A DNA stretch of 41,873 bases from Marinibaculum pumilum (GTDB lineage: Bacteria; Pseudomonadota; Alphaproteobacteria; Ferrovibrionales; Ferrovibrionaceae): contig NZ_JBHRTR010000016.1 of the NCBI RefSeq assembly GCF_042646425.1, positions 1 through 41,873 of the forward strand, read 5' to 3'. Below the pieces are notes generated by a model, which did no database searches, had not been told where the DNA came from, and saw only the letters and a list, made by a program, of their open reading frames with translations. Both the position numbers and the translations under genes were made by a program. This document shows positions 31,824 to 40,811 of this stretch, one piece after another (positions within the stretch are counted from its first letter, which is position 1; each line of letters starts with the position of its first letter).

Positions 31824-34800
31824 ATGCGCCTGCGCCGGCTGGACCTGATCCGCTACGGCCGCTTCACCGACCGGGCGCTGGACCTGCCGCCACCCGCGGC
31901 CGGCGGCATCGACCTGCAGATCCTGTTCGGCCCGAACGAGGCCGGCAAGTCGACCGCACTGTCGGCGCTGGAGGACCTGCTGTTCGGCATCCCGGCGCGG
32001 TCGCCGCTGAACTTCCTGCACGACTATCCGGCGATGCGCCTGGGCGCTGTGCTGGAGGCAGAGGGCGAGCGGCTGGAACTGCGTCGGCGCAAGGGCAACC
32101 GCGACACGCTGCTGACGGTGGAGGAGTCGCCCCTGCCCGGCGGCGAGGCGGCGCTGGCGCCGTTCCTGGGCGGCGCCGACCGCGCCTTCTTCGAGCGCAT
32201 GTTCAGCCTGGATCATGGCCGCCTGCGCAGCGGCGGCCGGGAAATCCTGGAGGCGCAGGGCGAGGTCGGCCGCATGCTGTTCGCCGCCGGCGCCGGCCTG
32301 GGCGGCCTGCGGGAGCGGCTGGCGGCGCTGCAGCAGGATGCGGATGCCCTGTGGGGCCCACGCAAGGCGGCGCGGCGCGCCTATGCGCAGGCGGAGGACA
32401 GGCTGAAGTCGGCGGAACAGGCACTGCGCGAACAGACGGTGACCGCCGCCCGCTGGCAGGAGCTGCGCCGCGACCGGGATGCGGCCGATACCGCCTATGC
32501 CGAAGCCGAGGCGCGGATCCAGGAACGGGCGGCGGAGCGCAGCCGGCTCGCCCGCATCCGCCGGGTGCATGGCGATGTCCACCGCATGGCGGAGCTGGAC
32601 GGTACGATCGCGGGCCTGGACGGGGTGCCGGACCTGCCCGCCGATGCCGGGCAGCGGCTGGATACGGCACTGCGCGCGGCGGAAAGGGCCGATGCGCGGC
32701 TGGAGCCGGCACGGGCACAGCTGGCGGAGCTGCAGGCCGCCCATGACGCGCTGCAGCCCGATCCGGCGCTGCTGGCGCGGCGCGACGATATCCGGCAGTT
32801 GGACGAACGGCGCAGCGAGGTGCGCCCCGAACGGGCCAGCCTGCCGAAGCGGCGTCAGGAACTGGCCGCGGCGGAGGCGAAGCTGCAGCGCCTGGCGGAA
32901 GGACTGGACTGGCCGTCGCTGTCGCCGGCCGATCTGCTGGCCCGCATCCCGGCGCGGCCGAAGCTGGAGGCGCTGACCGCCCAGCTGACCCGCCGCGGCG
33001 CCGTCGCTGCCGCCCTGGACGCGGCCCGCACCGCGCTGAAGGAGGCGCAGGCGAAACGGGAGGAGGCCGCCCGCGCCCTGGCGGCGGCACCGGACGCGGC
33101 CGATACCGCCCGCCTGGCGGCGGAGCTGCGCGCCCGGCAGGAGGCCGGCGACCCGGCGCCACGGATCGAGGCGGCGGCGCGCCGCCTGGCAGAAGCGGAG
33201 ACGGCGCTGCGCCAGGGGCTGGACGGGCTGCGGCCGGCGCTGCCGGACATCGCCGCGCTGGCGGCACTGGCGGTGCCGCCGCGCGCCACCGTGCAGGACT
33301 GGCGGGATGCCGGCCGGGACCTGGCGCAGCGCCGCCGCACCTGCGCCGAGCAGCGCCAGGCGGCGGAGGCGGAGCGCGACCGCCACCGCGCCGCGGCGGA
33401 CCGCATCCGCAGCAGCGGCGATGCCGTCGGGCCGGAGGAAATGCAGGCGGCACGGGACGCGCGCGACCGCGGCTGGCAGGATCTGCGCCGCCGGCTCGCC
33501 GCGGCGGAACCGCCGGCGGACGGCGCGCTCGACGGCCATGAGGCGGCGGTACAGGCCGCGGATGCCCTGGCCGACCGCCGCTTCGAGACCGCAGAGGCGG
33601 CGGGGCAGCTGGCCGCCAGGGAGCGGCAGCTGGGGGAGCAGGAGGACCTGCTGGCCGGGCTGCAGCGCCGCGCGGAGATGCTGGCGACAGAGACCGACCG
33701 CATGGCGGCGGACTGGCGCGCGCTTTGGGCCGGCCTGCCGGAGGCGCCCGGCACCGCCGATGCGATGCTGGACTGGCTGGATGCAAGGGCCGACCTGCTG
33801 CGCCGGGAGGCGGACCGCGCGGCCGCGGAGCGGGAACTGACGGCCCTGCGGGCGGCCGAGGCCGAGGGTCGCAGCGCGTTGCTTGCGGCCATGGCCGGCC
33901 TCGGAGACGACGAAGCGGCCCGGGCGGCGCCCCTGCACGATCGCCCGCTGGCAGTGGTGCAGCAGGCCGCCGCCGCCTGCCTGCAGCGCCACGAGCGATT
34001 GGCCGAGGCGCGGACCCGGGCAGCAGATGCCCTGCGCATGGCGGAGGCGGAGGCGGCGCGCCGGCAGGACGCGCTGGCCGATGCCGAACGGGACTGGGCG
34101 CAATGGCGCGACGCCTGGCGGGACCGCGCCGCATCCGCCGGCCTGTCGGGGGAGGAAGGGCCGGAGGAAGCGGCGGCCAAGGTCAACGCCCTGGCGGAAA
34201 TGCAGGCGATCGCCGGACCGGCCGAAGCGCTGCGGCTGGACCGGATCGAGAAGATCGAGCGCGACATCGCCGCCTTCGAGGCGGAGGCGGCGGCCCTGGC
34301 CGCCGCCGTGGCACCGGACCTGGCGGAACAGGACGGCGATCCGCTGGTCCTGGAACTGGAGCGCCGCCTGGAAGCGGCGGAACGGACGGCAGCGGAGCGG
34401 GCCGGCAAGGCGCGGGAGATCACGGCGGCGGCGGAGGGCCTGGCCGCGTTGGAGGCCGAGGGCCGGGCCGCCCAGGAGGCGGTGGCGGAGCTGCAGCGCA
34501 TGGCCGGAGCTGCCGACGAAGAGGCCCTGAAGGCCGCGATCGCGCAGGCGGAACGGCTGCGGGCCACCCGCGGCGAGCGCGACAGCCTGCTGCAGCGCCT
34601 GGCAGCGGCCGGCGACGGCCTGGACCCGGCGGCGCTGGCGGCGGAATGCGCGGGCGCCGATATCGACGAGGTCATGGCGCGCGAGGGGGCGCTGGAAGCG
34701 GAGCTGGCGGAGCTGAACGACCGCCTGCTGGAACTGCGCGACACGCGGCGCGACGCCCGCGCGGCGTTCGACGCGGTGGGCGGCACGGATGCGGCGGCCC

Positions 34801-35348
34801 GGGCGGCCGCCGACCGCCAGGCGGCGCTGGCGGAGATGCAGGAGGTGGCGGAGCGCTATGTCCGCGCGCGGTCCGCCGCATTGCTGCTGGACTGGGCGAT
34901 CGACCGCTACCGGCAGGAGAAGCAGGCGCCGCTGCTGGCGCAGGCCAGCCGCCATTTCGCGATGCTGACCGGCGGCTCGTTCAGCGAGCTCGCGCTGGAA
35001 TTCGGCGCCGACGACACCTTGCAACTGACCGGCCGCCGCCCCGACGGTGCCCGGGTCGGCATCGACGGCATGTCCGACGGCACCGCCGACCAGCTCTACC
35101 TCGCCCTGCGGGTCGCGGCGGTGGAGGATTATCTCGACCGCGCCCCGGCCCTGCCCTTCGTCGCCGACGACCTGTTCGTGCATTTCGACGACGACCGCGC
35201 GGAGGCCGGCTTCCGGGTACTGGCTGCCCTGGCCCGGCGCACCCAGGTGCTGGTCTTCACCCACCACCGCCACCTGGTCGACGTCGCCCGCGCCGCCCTG
35301 GGTCCCGACCTGTCCTGCCTGTCCCTGGCGGACGGCGCGGCAATCTGA
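31824..35348 (+). CDS. YhaN-like SMC/SbcC-type ATPase
   Basis: This 1174-residue protein has a head-coil-head plan. The Walker A is GPNEAGKST (residues 36-44) after RLDLIRYGRF. The long middle (about 200-1020) is Ala/Glu/Arg/Leu-rich coiled coil. The C-terminus has the signature MSDGTADQLYLALR, the Walker B LPFVADDLFVHFDDD (about 1111-1125) and a VFTHHRHLVD switch. It belongs to the YhaN family that pairs with YhaO and probably regulates or loads the nuclease at DNA ends. The composition is extremely GC-rich, which yields a 1432-codon antisense open frame that is not a gene. Confidence 0.9.
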   Translation: MRLRRLDLIRYGRFTDRALDLPPPAAGGIDLQILFGPNEAGKSTALSALEDLLFGIPARSPLNFLHDYPAMRLGAVLEAEGERLELRRRKGNRDTLLTVEESPLPGGEAALAPFLGGADRAFFERMFSLDHGRLRSGGREILEAQGEVGRMLFAAGAGLGGLRERLAALQQDADALWGPRKAARRAYAQAEDRLKSAEQALREQTVTAARWQELRRDRDAADTAYAEAEARIQERAAERSRLARIRRVHGDVHRMAELDGTIAGLDGVPDLPADAGQRLDTALRAAERADARLEPARAQLAELQAAHDALQPDPALLARRDDIRQLDERRSEVRPERASLPKRRQELAAAEAKLQRLAEGLDWPSLSPADLLARIPARPKLEALTAQLTRRGAVAAALDAARTALKEAQAKREEAARALAAAPDAADTARLAAELRARQEAGDPAPRIEAAARRLAEAETALRQGLDGLRPALPDIAALAALAVPPRATVQDWRDAGRDLAQRRRTCAEQRQAAEAERDRHRAAADRIRSSGDAVGPEEMQAARDARDRGWQDLRRRLAAAEPPADGALDGHEAAVQAADALADRRFETAEAAGQLAARERQLGEQEDLLAGLQRRAEMLATETDRMAADWRALWAGLPEAPGTADAMLDWLDARADLLRREADRAAAERELTALRAAEAEGRSALLAAMAGLGDDEAARAAPLHDRPLAVVQQAAAACLQRHERLAEARTRAADALRMAEAEAARRQDALADAERDWAQWRDAWRDRAASAGLSGEEGPEEAAAKVNALAEMQAIAGPAEALRLDRIEKIERDIAAFEAEAAALAAAVAPDLAEQDGDPLVLELERRLEAAERTAAERAGKAREITAAAEGLAALEAEGRAAQEAVAELQRMAGAADEEALKAAIAQAERLRATRGERDSLLQRLAAAGDGLDPAALAAECAGADIDEVMAREGALEAELAELNDRLLELRDTRRDARAAFDAVGGTDAAARAAADRQAALAEMQEVAERYVRARSAALLLDWAIDRYRQEKQAPLLAQASRHFAMLTGGSFSELALEFGADDTLQLTGRRPDGARVGIDGMSDGTADQLYLALRVAAVEDYLDRAPALPFVADDLFVHFDDDRAEAGFRVLAALARRTQVLVFTHHRHLVDVARAALGPDLSCLSLADGAAI

Positions 35349-35369
35349 GTGGCGGCCGGGCGGGCGGGC

Positions 35370-35593
35370 TCAGTCGGGCGCGTCCAGGGTGGACAGGAGG
35401 GCCGCGACAGCCTCGCGGAGCGCCGGCAGTTCCGTCTCCCTTATGCGCCAGACGCGTGTGTGATCGACAGCTGCGTATCCGTGGATCAGTACGTTCCGGA
35501 AACGGACGATCTCACGCAGATGCCGCACCTGAGCGGCCAACTCGGGGTCGGTCTTCGCCAGGCGGTTCAGCGCTTCGCCGATGATCTCGAACT
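35370..35593 (-). pseudogene. 5'-truncated HepT-like toxin gene
   Basis: The minus-strand frame ends with the C-terminal two thirds of a HepT (DUF86) ribonuclease: QFEIIGEALNRLAK, then the catalytic RX4HXY motif as RNVLIHGY, to the stop. About 40 N-terminal residues are absent and the frame continues as the antisense of a membrane protein gene. There is no start codon near the boundary, and the MntA nucleotidyltransferase antitoxin that normally accompanies HepT is missing. It is probably a dead remnant. Confidence 0.75.
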
Positions 35594-36056
35594 GTCGCTC
35601 AACACCCTGGCGCTCGCCGGCCTGGCGATCCTGCTGTTCCGCGGCATCGACCCGCCGGAAGCGGCGACCCTGCCCAGGCTCAGGGTCGGACCGGGGGCAT
35701 TGCTGCTGCGCGCCGGGGTGGCAACCGCCCTGGTCCTGGTGATCACCACCCTGGCCGGCCATATCGGCGAAACCTGGGCCGGCTTCCTGTCGGGCTTTCC
35801 GGTCACCCTCTACCCGGTGCTGCTGATCGCCCATCTCAGCTATTCGGAGCGGGCGGCGCACGGCATCATCAAGGGCTTCCCGCTCGGCATCGGCAGCCTG
35901 GTGGTCTGTGCCTTCGCCGCCAGCTTCCTGCTGGTGCCGATGGGCGTCTACTGGGGCATGCTCGCGGCGATCCTGGTCGCCGGCCTCTACCTCGCCGCCG
36001 TGGCCCTGGTCGTGCTGCGCAGGGCCCGCCCCGCCGTGACGGCGGACCCCGCGTAA
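35594..36056 (+). pseudogene. 5'-truncated integral membrane protein gene
   Basis: From about 35594 the plus frame encodes roughly 150 residues with five hydrophobic helices (LNTLALAGLAILLFRG; LLLRAGVATALVLVITTLAG; GFLSGFPVTLYPVLLIAHLS; GIGSLVVCAFAASFLLVPM; WGMLAAILVAGLYLAAVALV). I do not recognise the family. The frame upstream, including an ATG at 35520, is only the antisense of hepT, so the real N-terminus has been lost. A shortened product from 35520 is possible but unlikely to be functional. Confidence 0.6.
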
Positions 36057-36064
36057 GCCAACGG

Positions 36065-38236
36065 TCAGGCGACCCGCGACATCGCCTCGCCCTCGCTCAG
36101 CCGCAGCTTCGCCCACTCGGCGAAGGCGCCCATCACCTCCGTCGTTTCCGGCAGGAACGGGAACAGGGTGAAGACATGGACCGAGTCCGGGACGATCCGC
36201 AGGGTGACGTCGACCCCGGCGGCCTCCGCCCGTTCCGCCAGGCGCTCGGTATCGCTGAGCAGCACCTCGCCCTCGCTGGCCGCCAGGAACAGCGGCGGCA
36301 GGCCGGAGAAATCGCCGAACAGCGGCGAGACCATCGGGTCGGTCGGCTCGTGCCCCTGGAAGTAGGAGGCGCCGAGGAAGGTCAGCATCTCCCGCCCCGC
36401 CGCCGGGTCGTCGCCGGAGAAGGCGCGCACCGACGGCCCGCTGAGGGTCAGGTCTGCGAGCGCGCCGACCGCCAGCACACCGGCCGGCAGCGGATCGCCG
36501 GCGCGGACCAGCGCCTGCGCCAGGGCGAGCGCCAGCCCGCCGCCGGAGGATTCGCCGCTGAGGATCACCTGCCCCGCCGGCACACCGTGGCGCAGCAGCG
36601 AGCGGTAGGCGTCGATCGCGTCGTCGATCGCCGCCGGATAGGGATGCTCCGGCGCCAGCCGGTAGTCGACGGAGATGCAGGCGCCGCCCACCGCCTGCGC
36701 CAGCCGGCCGGCATAGTTCACCGAACCGGCAGCGGAACCGATGACATAGCCGCCGCCGTGGAAGTGTAGCACCGTCGGGGCATCGACCGGCATGCCCAGA
36801 GCAGTGCCTGGGGCCGCGACCCGCAGGGCCGGGACACGCTCCAGCTCGAACGGTGCGGCTTCCATGTCGGGCAGCGGCGGGAAATGGCGCGCCAGCATCC
36901 GCTCATAGCCGTCGCGCAGGCCGTCATGGCCGCGCGCGACGTCTTCCGGGGTGAAGGCGTGCTTCCAGATATCGAAGGCGCGCTGCGCCTCCGGCCGCTG
37001 CAGGGTCTTGCCCTCGCGCAGGGCGGTATGCCCCATCACATTGCCGACCGGCTCCGCCGCCGCGGCGATCACGTCATGGTCCCAGACCCAGCCCCAGGTC
37101 GTCTCCGCCAGCGGGTCGATCCGCGCGGTGCCGCGCCAGCGGCCGTTGCGGGCGGCGATGCGGTCGGGGTCGCTCTCATGCACCAGCTTCACCATCGCCC
37201 GCGCGCCCGCCTGCATGCGGGTGGTGCGCGGCCGCCGCCGCTGCTCGTACTCCGCCAGCGCCGCCGGCACCCCGGCGGCATCGGCCTGCGACAGGACGGT
37301 CGCCAGGGTCCAGGCATCCTCGATCGACTGGCAGGCGCCCTGCGCCAGGAACGGCACCATCGGATGGGCGGCATCGCCCAGCAGGCTGATCCGGCGGTCG
37401 GTCCAGCCGTCGACCGGGTCGCGATAGAACATGCCGGTGATGAAGGTGCTGTCGATCTGCTCCAGCATCTTCCGGGCGCGCGGGTCGATCCCCTCGAAGG
37501 AGGCGAGCATCTCCGCCACGTCGCCGCTGGCGGTCCAGCTTTCCCGCTGCACCTCGGTCGCGGGGACGGAGGCCAGGATGCTGTACAGGTTCTTCGGCCG
37601 CACCCAGTAGGTGACCAGGGTGCGGCCCGGGCCGACCCAGTAATTGCCGCGTTCCTCCAGGTTCAGCCCGTCCAGCCGGTCCGCCGGGATCAGCGCACGC
37701 CACATCAGGATGTTGGCGAAATGGGTCTCCTCCTCGCCGCGCAGGTGGTGGCGCACCGCGGAATGGATCCCATCGGCGCCGATCACCGCATCGCCGCGCA
37801 GCACCGTGCCGTCGGCCAGGGTGACCTGCACCCCCGCATCGTCCTGGTCGAAGGCCGTGGCCCGGGCGCCCAGCCGCACCGATTCCGCCGGCAGGGCGCC
37901 GGCCAGGATGTCGATCAGGTCGGCGCGGTGCACGTTGTAGAGCGGCGCGCCATAGCGGTCCTCCACCGCCGGGCCCAGCGGCGCGACATAGAGCATGCGC
38001 CCCGTCGCCAGGTCGCGGAAATCATAGGATTGCGGCCGCACGCCGGCGCGGTCGACCGCCGCCTCCAGCCCCAGGCGGCGCAGCACCAGGGCGCCGTTGG
38101 CGGCGATCTGGATGCCGGCGCCGATCTCGGAGAAGGCGCGCGCCTGCTCCACCACCGTGACCTCGATGCCGTGGTGGCGCAGCGCCAGCGCCGCCGCCAG
38201 GCCGCCGATCCCGCCGCCGGCGATGATGATGTGCAT
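36065..38236 (-). CDS. FAD monooxygenase fused to HSL-type esterase
   Basis: This 723-residue protein joins two enzymes. Residues 1-400 are a class A flavin monooxygenase of the salicylate hydroxylase/6-hydroxynicotinate monooxygenase type, with GGGIGG (7-12), an internal GADGIHS and GDAAHPMVPF near residue 290. Residues 470-715 are a hormone-sensitive-lipase-like esterase with the HGGG oxyanion loop (493-496), nucleophile S563 in GESSGG, D662 (LLSDTE) and H687 (DSVHVF). It should hydroxylate an aromatic or heterocyclic acid and cleave an ester or lactone-like product. The natural substrate is unknown. GGGAGG precedes the ATG at 38236. A divergent TetR gene and inverted repeats at the shared promoter indicate local control. 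It may be a genuine two-step catalyst, since no stop or frameshift separates the halves. Confidence 0.88.
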   Translation of the reverse strand: MHIIIAGGGIGGLAAALALRHHGIEVTVVEQARAFSEIGAGIQIAANGALVLRRLGLEAAVDRAGVRPQSYDFRDLATGRMLYVAPLGPAVEDRYGAPLYNVHRADLIDILAGALPAESVRLGARATAFDQDDAGVQVTLADGTVLRGDAVIGADGIHSAVRHHLRGEEETHFANILMWRALIPADRLDGLNLEERGNYWVGPGRTLVTYWVRPKNLYSILASVPATEVQRESWTASGDVAEMLASFEGIDPRARKMLEQIDSTFITGMFYRDPVDGWTDRRISLLGDAAHPMVPFLAQGACQSIEDAWTLATVLSQADAAGVPAALAEYEQRRRPRTTRMQAGARAMVKLVHESDPDRIAARNGRWRGTARIDPLAETTWGWVWDHDVIAAAAEPVGNVMGHTALREGKTLQRPEAQRAFDIWKHAFTPEDVARGHDGLRDGYERMLARHFPPLPDMEAAPFELERVPALRVAAPGTALGMPVDAPTVLHFHGGGYVIGSAAGSVNYAGRLAQAVGGACISVDYRLAPEHPYPAAIDDAIDAYRSLLRHGVPAGQVILSGESSGGGLALALAQALVRAGDPLPAGVLAVGALADLTLSGPSVRAFSGDDPAAGREMLTFLGASYFQGHEPTDPMVSPLFGDFSGLPPLFLAASEGEVLLSDTERLAERAEAAGVDVTLRIVPDSVHVFTLFPFLPETTEVMGAFAEWAKLRLSEGEAMSRVA

Positions 38237-38254
38237 GGCGCACCCTCCCGTGCT

Positions 38255-38294
38255 ATCGCTTGTTAAGCGATTTGATTAAGTGATTTCGCTTAAT
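38255..38294. promoter_or_regulatory. TetR-type operator sites between divergent genes
   Basis: ATCGCTT-GTT-AAGCGAT (38255-38271) is a perfect 7-base inverted repeat. TTAAGCGA (38263-38270) pairs again with TCGCTTAA (38286-38293), and ATTAAG/CTTAAT flank 38275-38294. The half-site AAGCGA or AAGTGA occurs four times in this AT-rich stretch, as expected for cooperative binding of a TetR dimer controlling both genes. Confidence 0.65.
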
Positions 38295-38331
38295 AACGCT
38301 ATTCAGATGCGCCCCGGGGGTCAAGACGGCG

Positions 38332-39078
38332 ATGGAGAAGGCGGCAGCGACGCAGACGGCAATGCCGGGCGGCAGCGCGCGCAGGAGCCGCGGTAGCGGC
38401 CGCGCCAACGGGGCGGAGACCAAGCGGCAGCTGAAGATCGCGGCGCAGCGGCTGTTTGCGGAGCGCGGCTTCGACGGGGTCACCGTGCAGCAGATCACCG
38501 CCGCCGCCGGCCAGCGCAACAATGCCTCCCTGCACTACCATTTCGGCAGCAAGGAGGAGCTGGCCCGGCAGCTCGTCGTCGACGGGGCGCAGCTGATCGA
38601 CGGCCGCCGGCAGGCGATGCTCGACGCGCTGGAAGCGGCGCCCGGCACGATGGACCGCCGCGCCGTCATCCTGGCCCTGGTGATGCCGGTCGCCAGCCTG
38701 GGCGATGCGCCGGAGGAGCGCAGCTATCTTCGCTTCATCGCCAACCTGCAGTTCAGCCGCCGGCAGCTGCTGCGCGAGGCGCTGGGCGAGCGCTGGAACG
38801 CCGGCTACCGCCGCTGCCTGGCGCATCTGCGCCGGCTGACCCCTGAAGTGCCGCCGGCCCTGCTGGAGCAGCGCCTGTCGCTGACCGGCATCTACGGCAA
38901 TGCGATCCTGGCGGCGCGCGAGGAGTTCATGGAAAGCCGCCGCGGCCGCGCCGACCGCTTCTGGGGCCATGCCCATACCCTGGAGAACATCGTCGACACC
39001 CTGCTGGCGGCGATCACCTGCCCGCCCTCGCCGGAGACCCTGGCGGCGCTGGCAGAGGACGGCGCCGACGAGGACTGA
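38332..39078 (+). CDS. TetR-family transcriptional regulator
   Basis: This 248-residue regulator has a basic, disordered N-terminus and then the TetR helix-turn-helix at about residues 35-80 (RLFAERGFDGVTVQQITAA and NASLHYHFGSKEEL). The C-terminal ligand-binding part is helical. It is divergent from the monooxygenase-esterase gene, and the shared 95-base spacer carries symmetrical AAGCGA half-sites, so it very likely represses that gene and itself until a substrate or product binds. The second in-frame ATG (residue 11) is an alternative start. Confidence 0.93.
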   Translation: MEKAAATQTAMPGGSARRSRGSGRANGAETKRQLKIAAQRLFAERGFDGVTVQQITAAAGQRNNASLHYHFGSKEELARQLVVDGAQLIDGRRQAMLDALEAAPGTMDRRAVILALVMPVASLGDAPEERSYLRFIANLQFSRRQLLREALGERWNAGYRRCLAHLRRLTPEVPPALLEQRLSLTGIYGNAILAAREEFMESRRGRADRFWGHAHTLENIVDTLLAAITCPPSPETLAALAEDGADED

Positions 39079-39127
39079 ACCGGAACGACGTCGCTGGTCG
39101 GCCGCGCGGCTGGAAATCGGGACCTGC

Positions 39128-39150
39128 GGTATTACTTATATTGTAATACC
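39128..39150. promoter_or_regulatory. palindromic operator of the toxin-antitoxin pair
   Basis: GGTATTAC and GTAATACC are perfect 8-base arms around TTATATT. The site lies just before the AAGGAGG ribosome site of the antitoxin gene, and its centre resembles a -10 box. Antitoxins of the AbrB/MazE fold commonly bind such a palindrome to repress their own operon. Confidence 0.75.
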
Positions 39151-39164
39151 AAGGAGGCTGAATC

Positions 39165-39404
39165 ATGCGTGTCACGAGCAAGGGACAGGTCACGATCCCG
39201 CAGCACATCCGCGAGCACGCCGGACTGCGGCCCGGATGCGAGGTCGAGTTCACGATCGACGATGAAGGCCACGTCCGTGTCGGCTTGAAGCGGGAGCAGC
39301 CGGACAACAAGCCGCTGGCCGAAGCGATCGAGCGGCTGAAGGGCAGTGCGGATGCCGGGATGAGCACGGAGGAGATCATGGCCCTCACCCGCGACTGGCC
39401 ATGA
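39165..39404 (+). CDS. AbrB/MazE-fold antitoxin (VapB-like)
   Basis: This 79-residue protein begins with a SpoVT/AbrB swapped-hairpin DNA-binding domain (RVTSKGQVTIPQHIREHAGL, then GCEVEFTIDDEGHVRV), followed by a helical tail that would wrap around the toxin (EEIMALTRDWP). It neutralises the PIN-domain toxin encoded 10 bases downstream and probably autoregulates through the palindrome at 39128-39150. The ribosome site AAGGAGG is ideal. Confidence 0.92.
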   Translation: MRVTSKGQVTIPQHIREHAGLRPGCEVEFTIDDEGHVRVGLKREQPDNKPLAEAIERLKGSADAGMSTEEIMALTRDWP

Positions 39405-39414
39405 GCCGCAGGTC

Positions 39415-39843
39415 ATGGCGGGCCTTCTGGTGGATTCCAATATCCTGATCGACATTGCCACCGGCGATCCGGCATGGCGGGACTGGTCAGCCTCCGCCCT
39501 TGCCGAAGCCGGCCGCAGCATGCGTCCTGTCATCAATCCCGTAATCTATGCGGAAGTCTCCGTCGCGTTCACCCGGATCGAAGCCTTGGAGCGCCTCCTT
39601 CCGGCAACGATGTTTCACCGCGAGGATATCCCCTGGGAGGCGGCATTCCTCGCCGGCAAGGTCTTTCGCGCCTACCGGCAGAAGGGCGGTATCCGCACAT
39701 CGCCATTGCCGGACTTTTTCATCGGCGCGCATGCTGCGATCCGCGGATACGTCCTCCTGACCCACGACCGGGGCCGCTTCCGGAGCTACTTCCCTGACCT
39801 GCGTCTGATTTCGCCCCCTGTCCGAATGACCAGGACCTGCTGA
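39415..39843 (+). CDS. PIN-domain toxin (VapC-like)
   Basis: This 142-residue PIN ribonuclease has the acidic active-site residues D7 (LLVDSNILID), E47 (VIYAEVS), D100 (PLPDFFIGAHA) and D118 (LTHDRGRF). Such toxins cleave tRNA or other structured RNA when the antitoxin is lost. The gene follows the antitoxin in one operon and all catalytic residues are present, so the pair looks functional. The last residues (MTRTC) come from a small tandem repeat that spans the stop codon. Confidence 0.92.
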   Translation: MAGLLVDSNILIDIATGDPAWRDWSASALAEAGRSMRPVINPVIYAEVSVAFTRIEALERLLPATMFHREDIPWEAAFLAGKVFRAYRQKGGIRTSPLPDFFIGAHAAIRGYVLLTHDRGRFRSYFPDLRLISPPVRMTRTC

Positions 39844-39857
39844 ATGACCAGGACCTG
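39824..39857. repeat. 16-base tandem repeat across the toxin stop codon
   Basis: GAATGACCAGGACCTG occurs at 39824-39839 and again at 39842-39857, with CT between. The TGA stop (39841-39843) lies at the boundary. It looks like a slippage duplication of the gene end. Confidence 0.85.
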
Positions 39858-39886
39858 ACACCGCCCTGCAACGACGTGTGCCGCTC

Positions 39887-40811
39887 TCAGGTCCGGTAGG
39901 CCAGCCGCATGCCGCCCCAGTGGCGGCCGCGCACCGTGATCGGCGCGGAAACGTCCTTCATCAGCACGAAATTGCCGCCGCCCATGTCGCGGCGATAGGT
40001 CTGCAGCAGGAAGGGTTCGCGGCTGCGGCCGGCCTTCAGCCCGACCCGGTCGTCGAACTTCCGCCGGTTGCGGGCGTTCGCGGCGTTCCAGACCGGGTCG
40101 GCGCCCTGCTTCCGGCTGAACTTCGCATTGTGGGTGGGCAGATAGCCGTTCTCGTCCACCGCGGCGCAGAACACGATGCCGGGCGCGAACTGCAGCACCG
40201 GTTCCTGGATCGGCGGCAGCAGCCGGTCGGTGACCTTCAGGCAGCCGGCGCTGAACTGCTGCGGGTCGCTGCCCGCGATGGGCCGGTAGGCACGGTCGAA
40301 CAGCTCCGCCATCGAGATCTCGCCGCGGTCGACGGCCGCGGACAGCGCCTCCGACGCGGCCCGTGCCACCTGCTGCACCTTCTCGATATAGGGCCGGTCG
40401 ACGCTGTCGCCGCCGGAGCGGGCGCAAAGCGCGGTCAGGCGCTCCGCGGAATCGATCAGCCGGTTCACCCGGTCGCGGGCCTGGCCCAGGGTGGTGCTGG
40501 AGCGGTCGACCTCGCCGCTGAGCCCGTCGATCGAGCTGCCGAAGCCCTTCGAGGAGTCCGCGATGCGCGCCGCATCGCCGGCGATGCCGACCGCATGGCT
40601 CCGCCGCGCCGGCAAGCTTGCGGAATTCCCCCGCCTGCCCCGCCACCCGTCCGGCGACATCGTCGATATTGCCCGCCACGTCGACGATCTCGATCGACAG
40701 CTGGCCGGCCTCCCTGGCCAGATGATCGACGACCTGGCGGTCGACCGCCTTGCGATCCAGCGCCCCCTGTCCGGCGGCCTCTGTCGCCGGTGCCGCCGCA
40801 TCGCCTGCCAT
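39887..40811 (-). pseudogene. soluble chemoreceptor-like protein, frameshifted
   Basis: Two minus-strand frames together encode about 308 residues without a membrane helix. The first starts at ATG 40811 behind GGGGGGAGG (MAGDAAAPATEAAGQG; helical IEIVDVAGNIDDVAGRVAGQ). The second takes over near 40605 (SHAVGIAGDAARIADSSKGF) and carries a coiled signalling region and a C-terminal sensory-like domain ending SAPITVRGRHWGGMRLAYR, as in soluble methyl-accepting proteins of Rhodospirillales. One extra base, or two missing, within about 40600-40625 would explain the break. It is either a real mutation or a sequencing error; translation of the first frame alone runs on into unrelated residues. Confidence 0.7.

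Noticed and set aside
30975..35273. Minus-strand open frame of 1432 codons
   Set aside because: It is antisense to the YhaO/YhaN pair, rich in Arg/Gln/Ala/Gly with no family motif, and is an effect of very high G+C.
35349..36056. A full 235-residue membrane protein
   Set aside because: Its first 80 codons are the antisense of the HepT remnant, so the natural N-terminus is missing.
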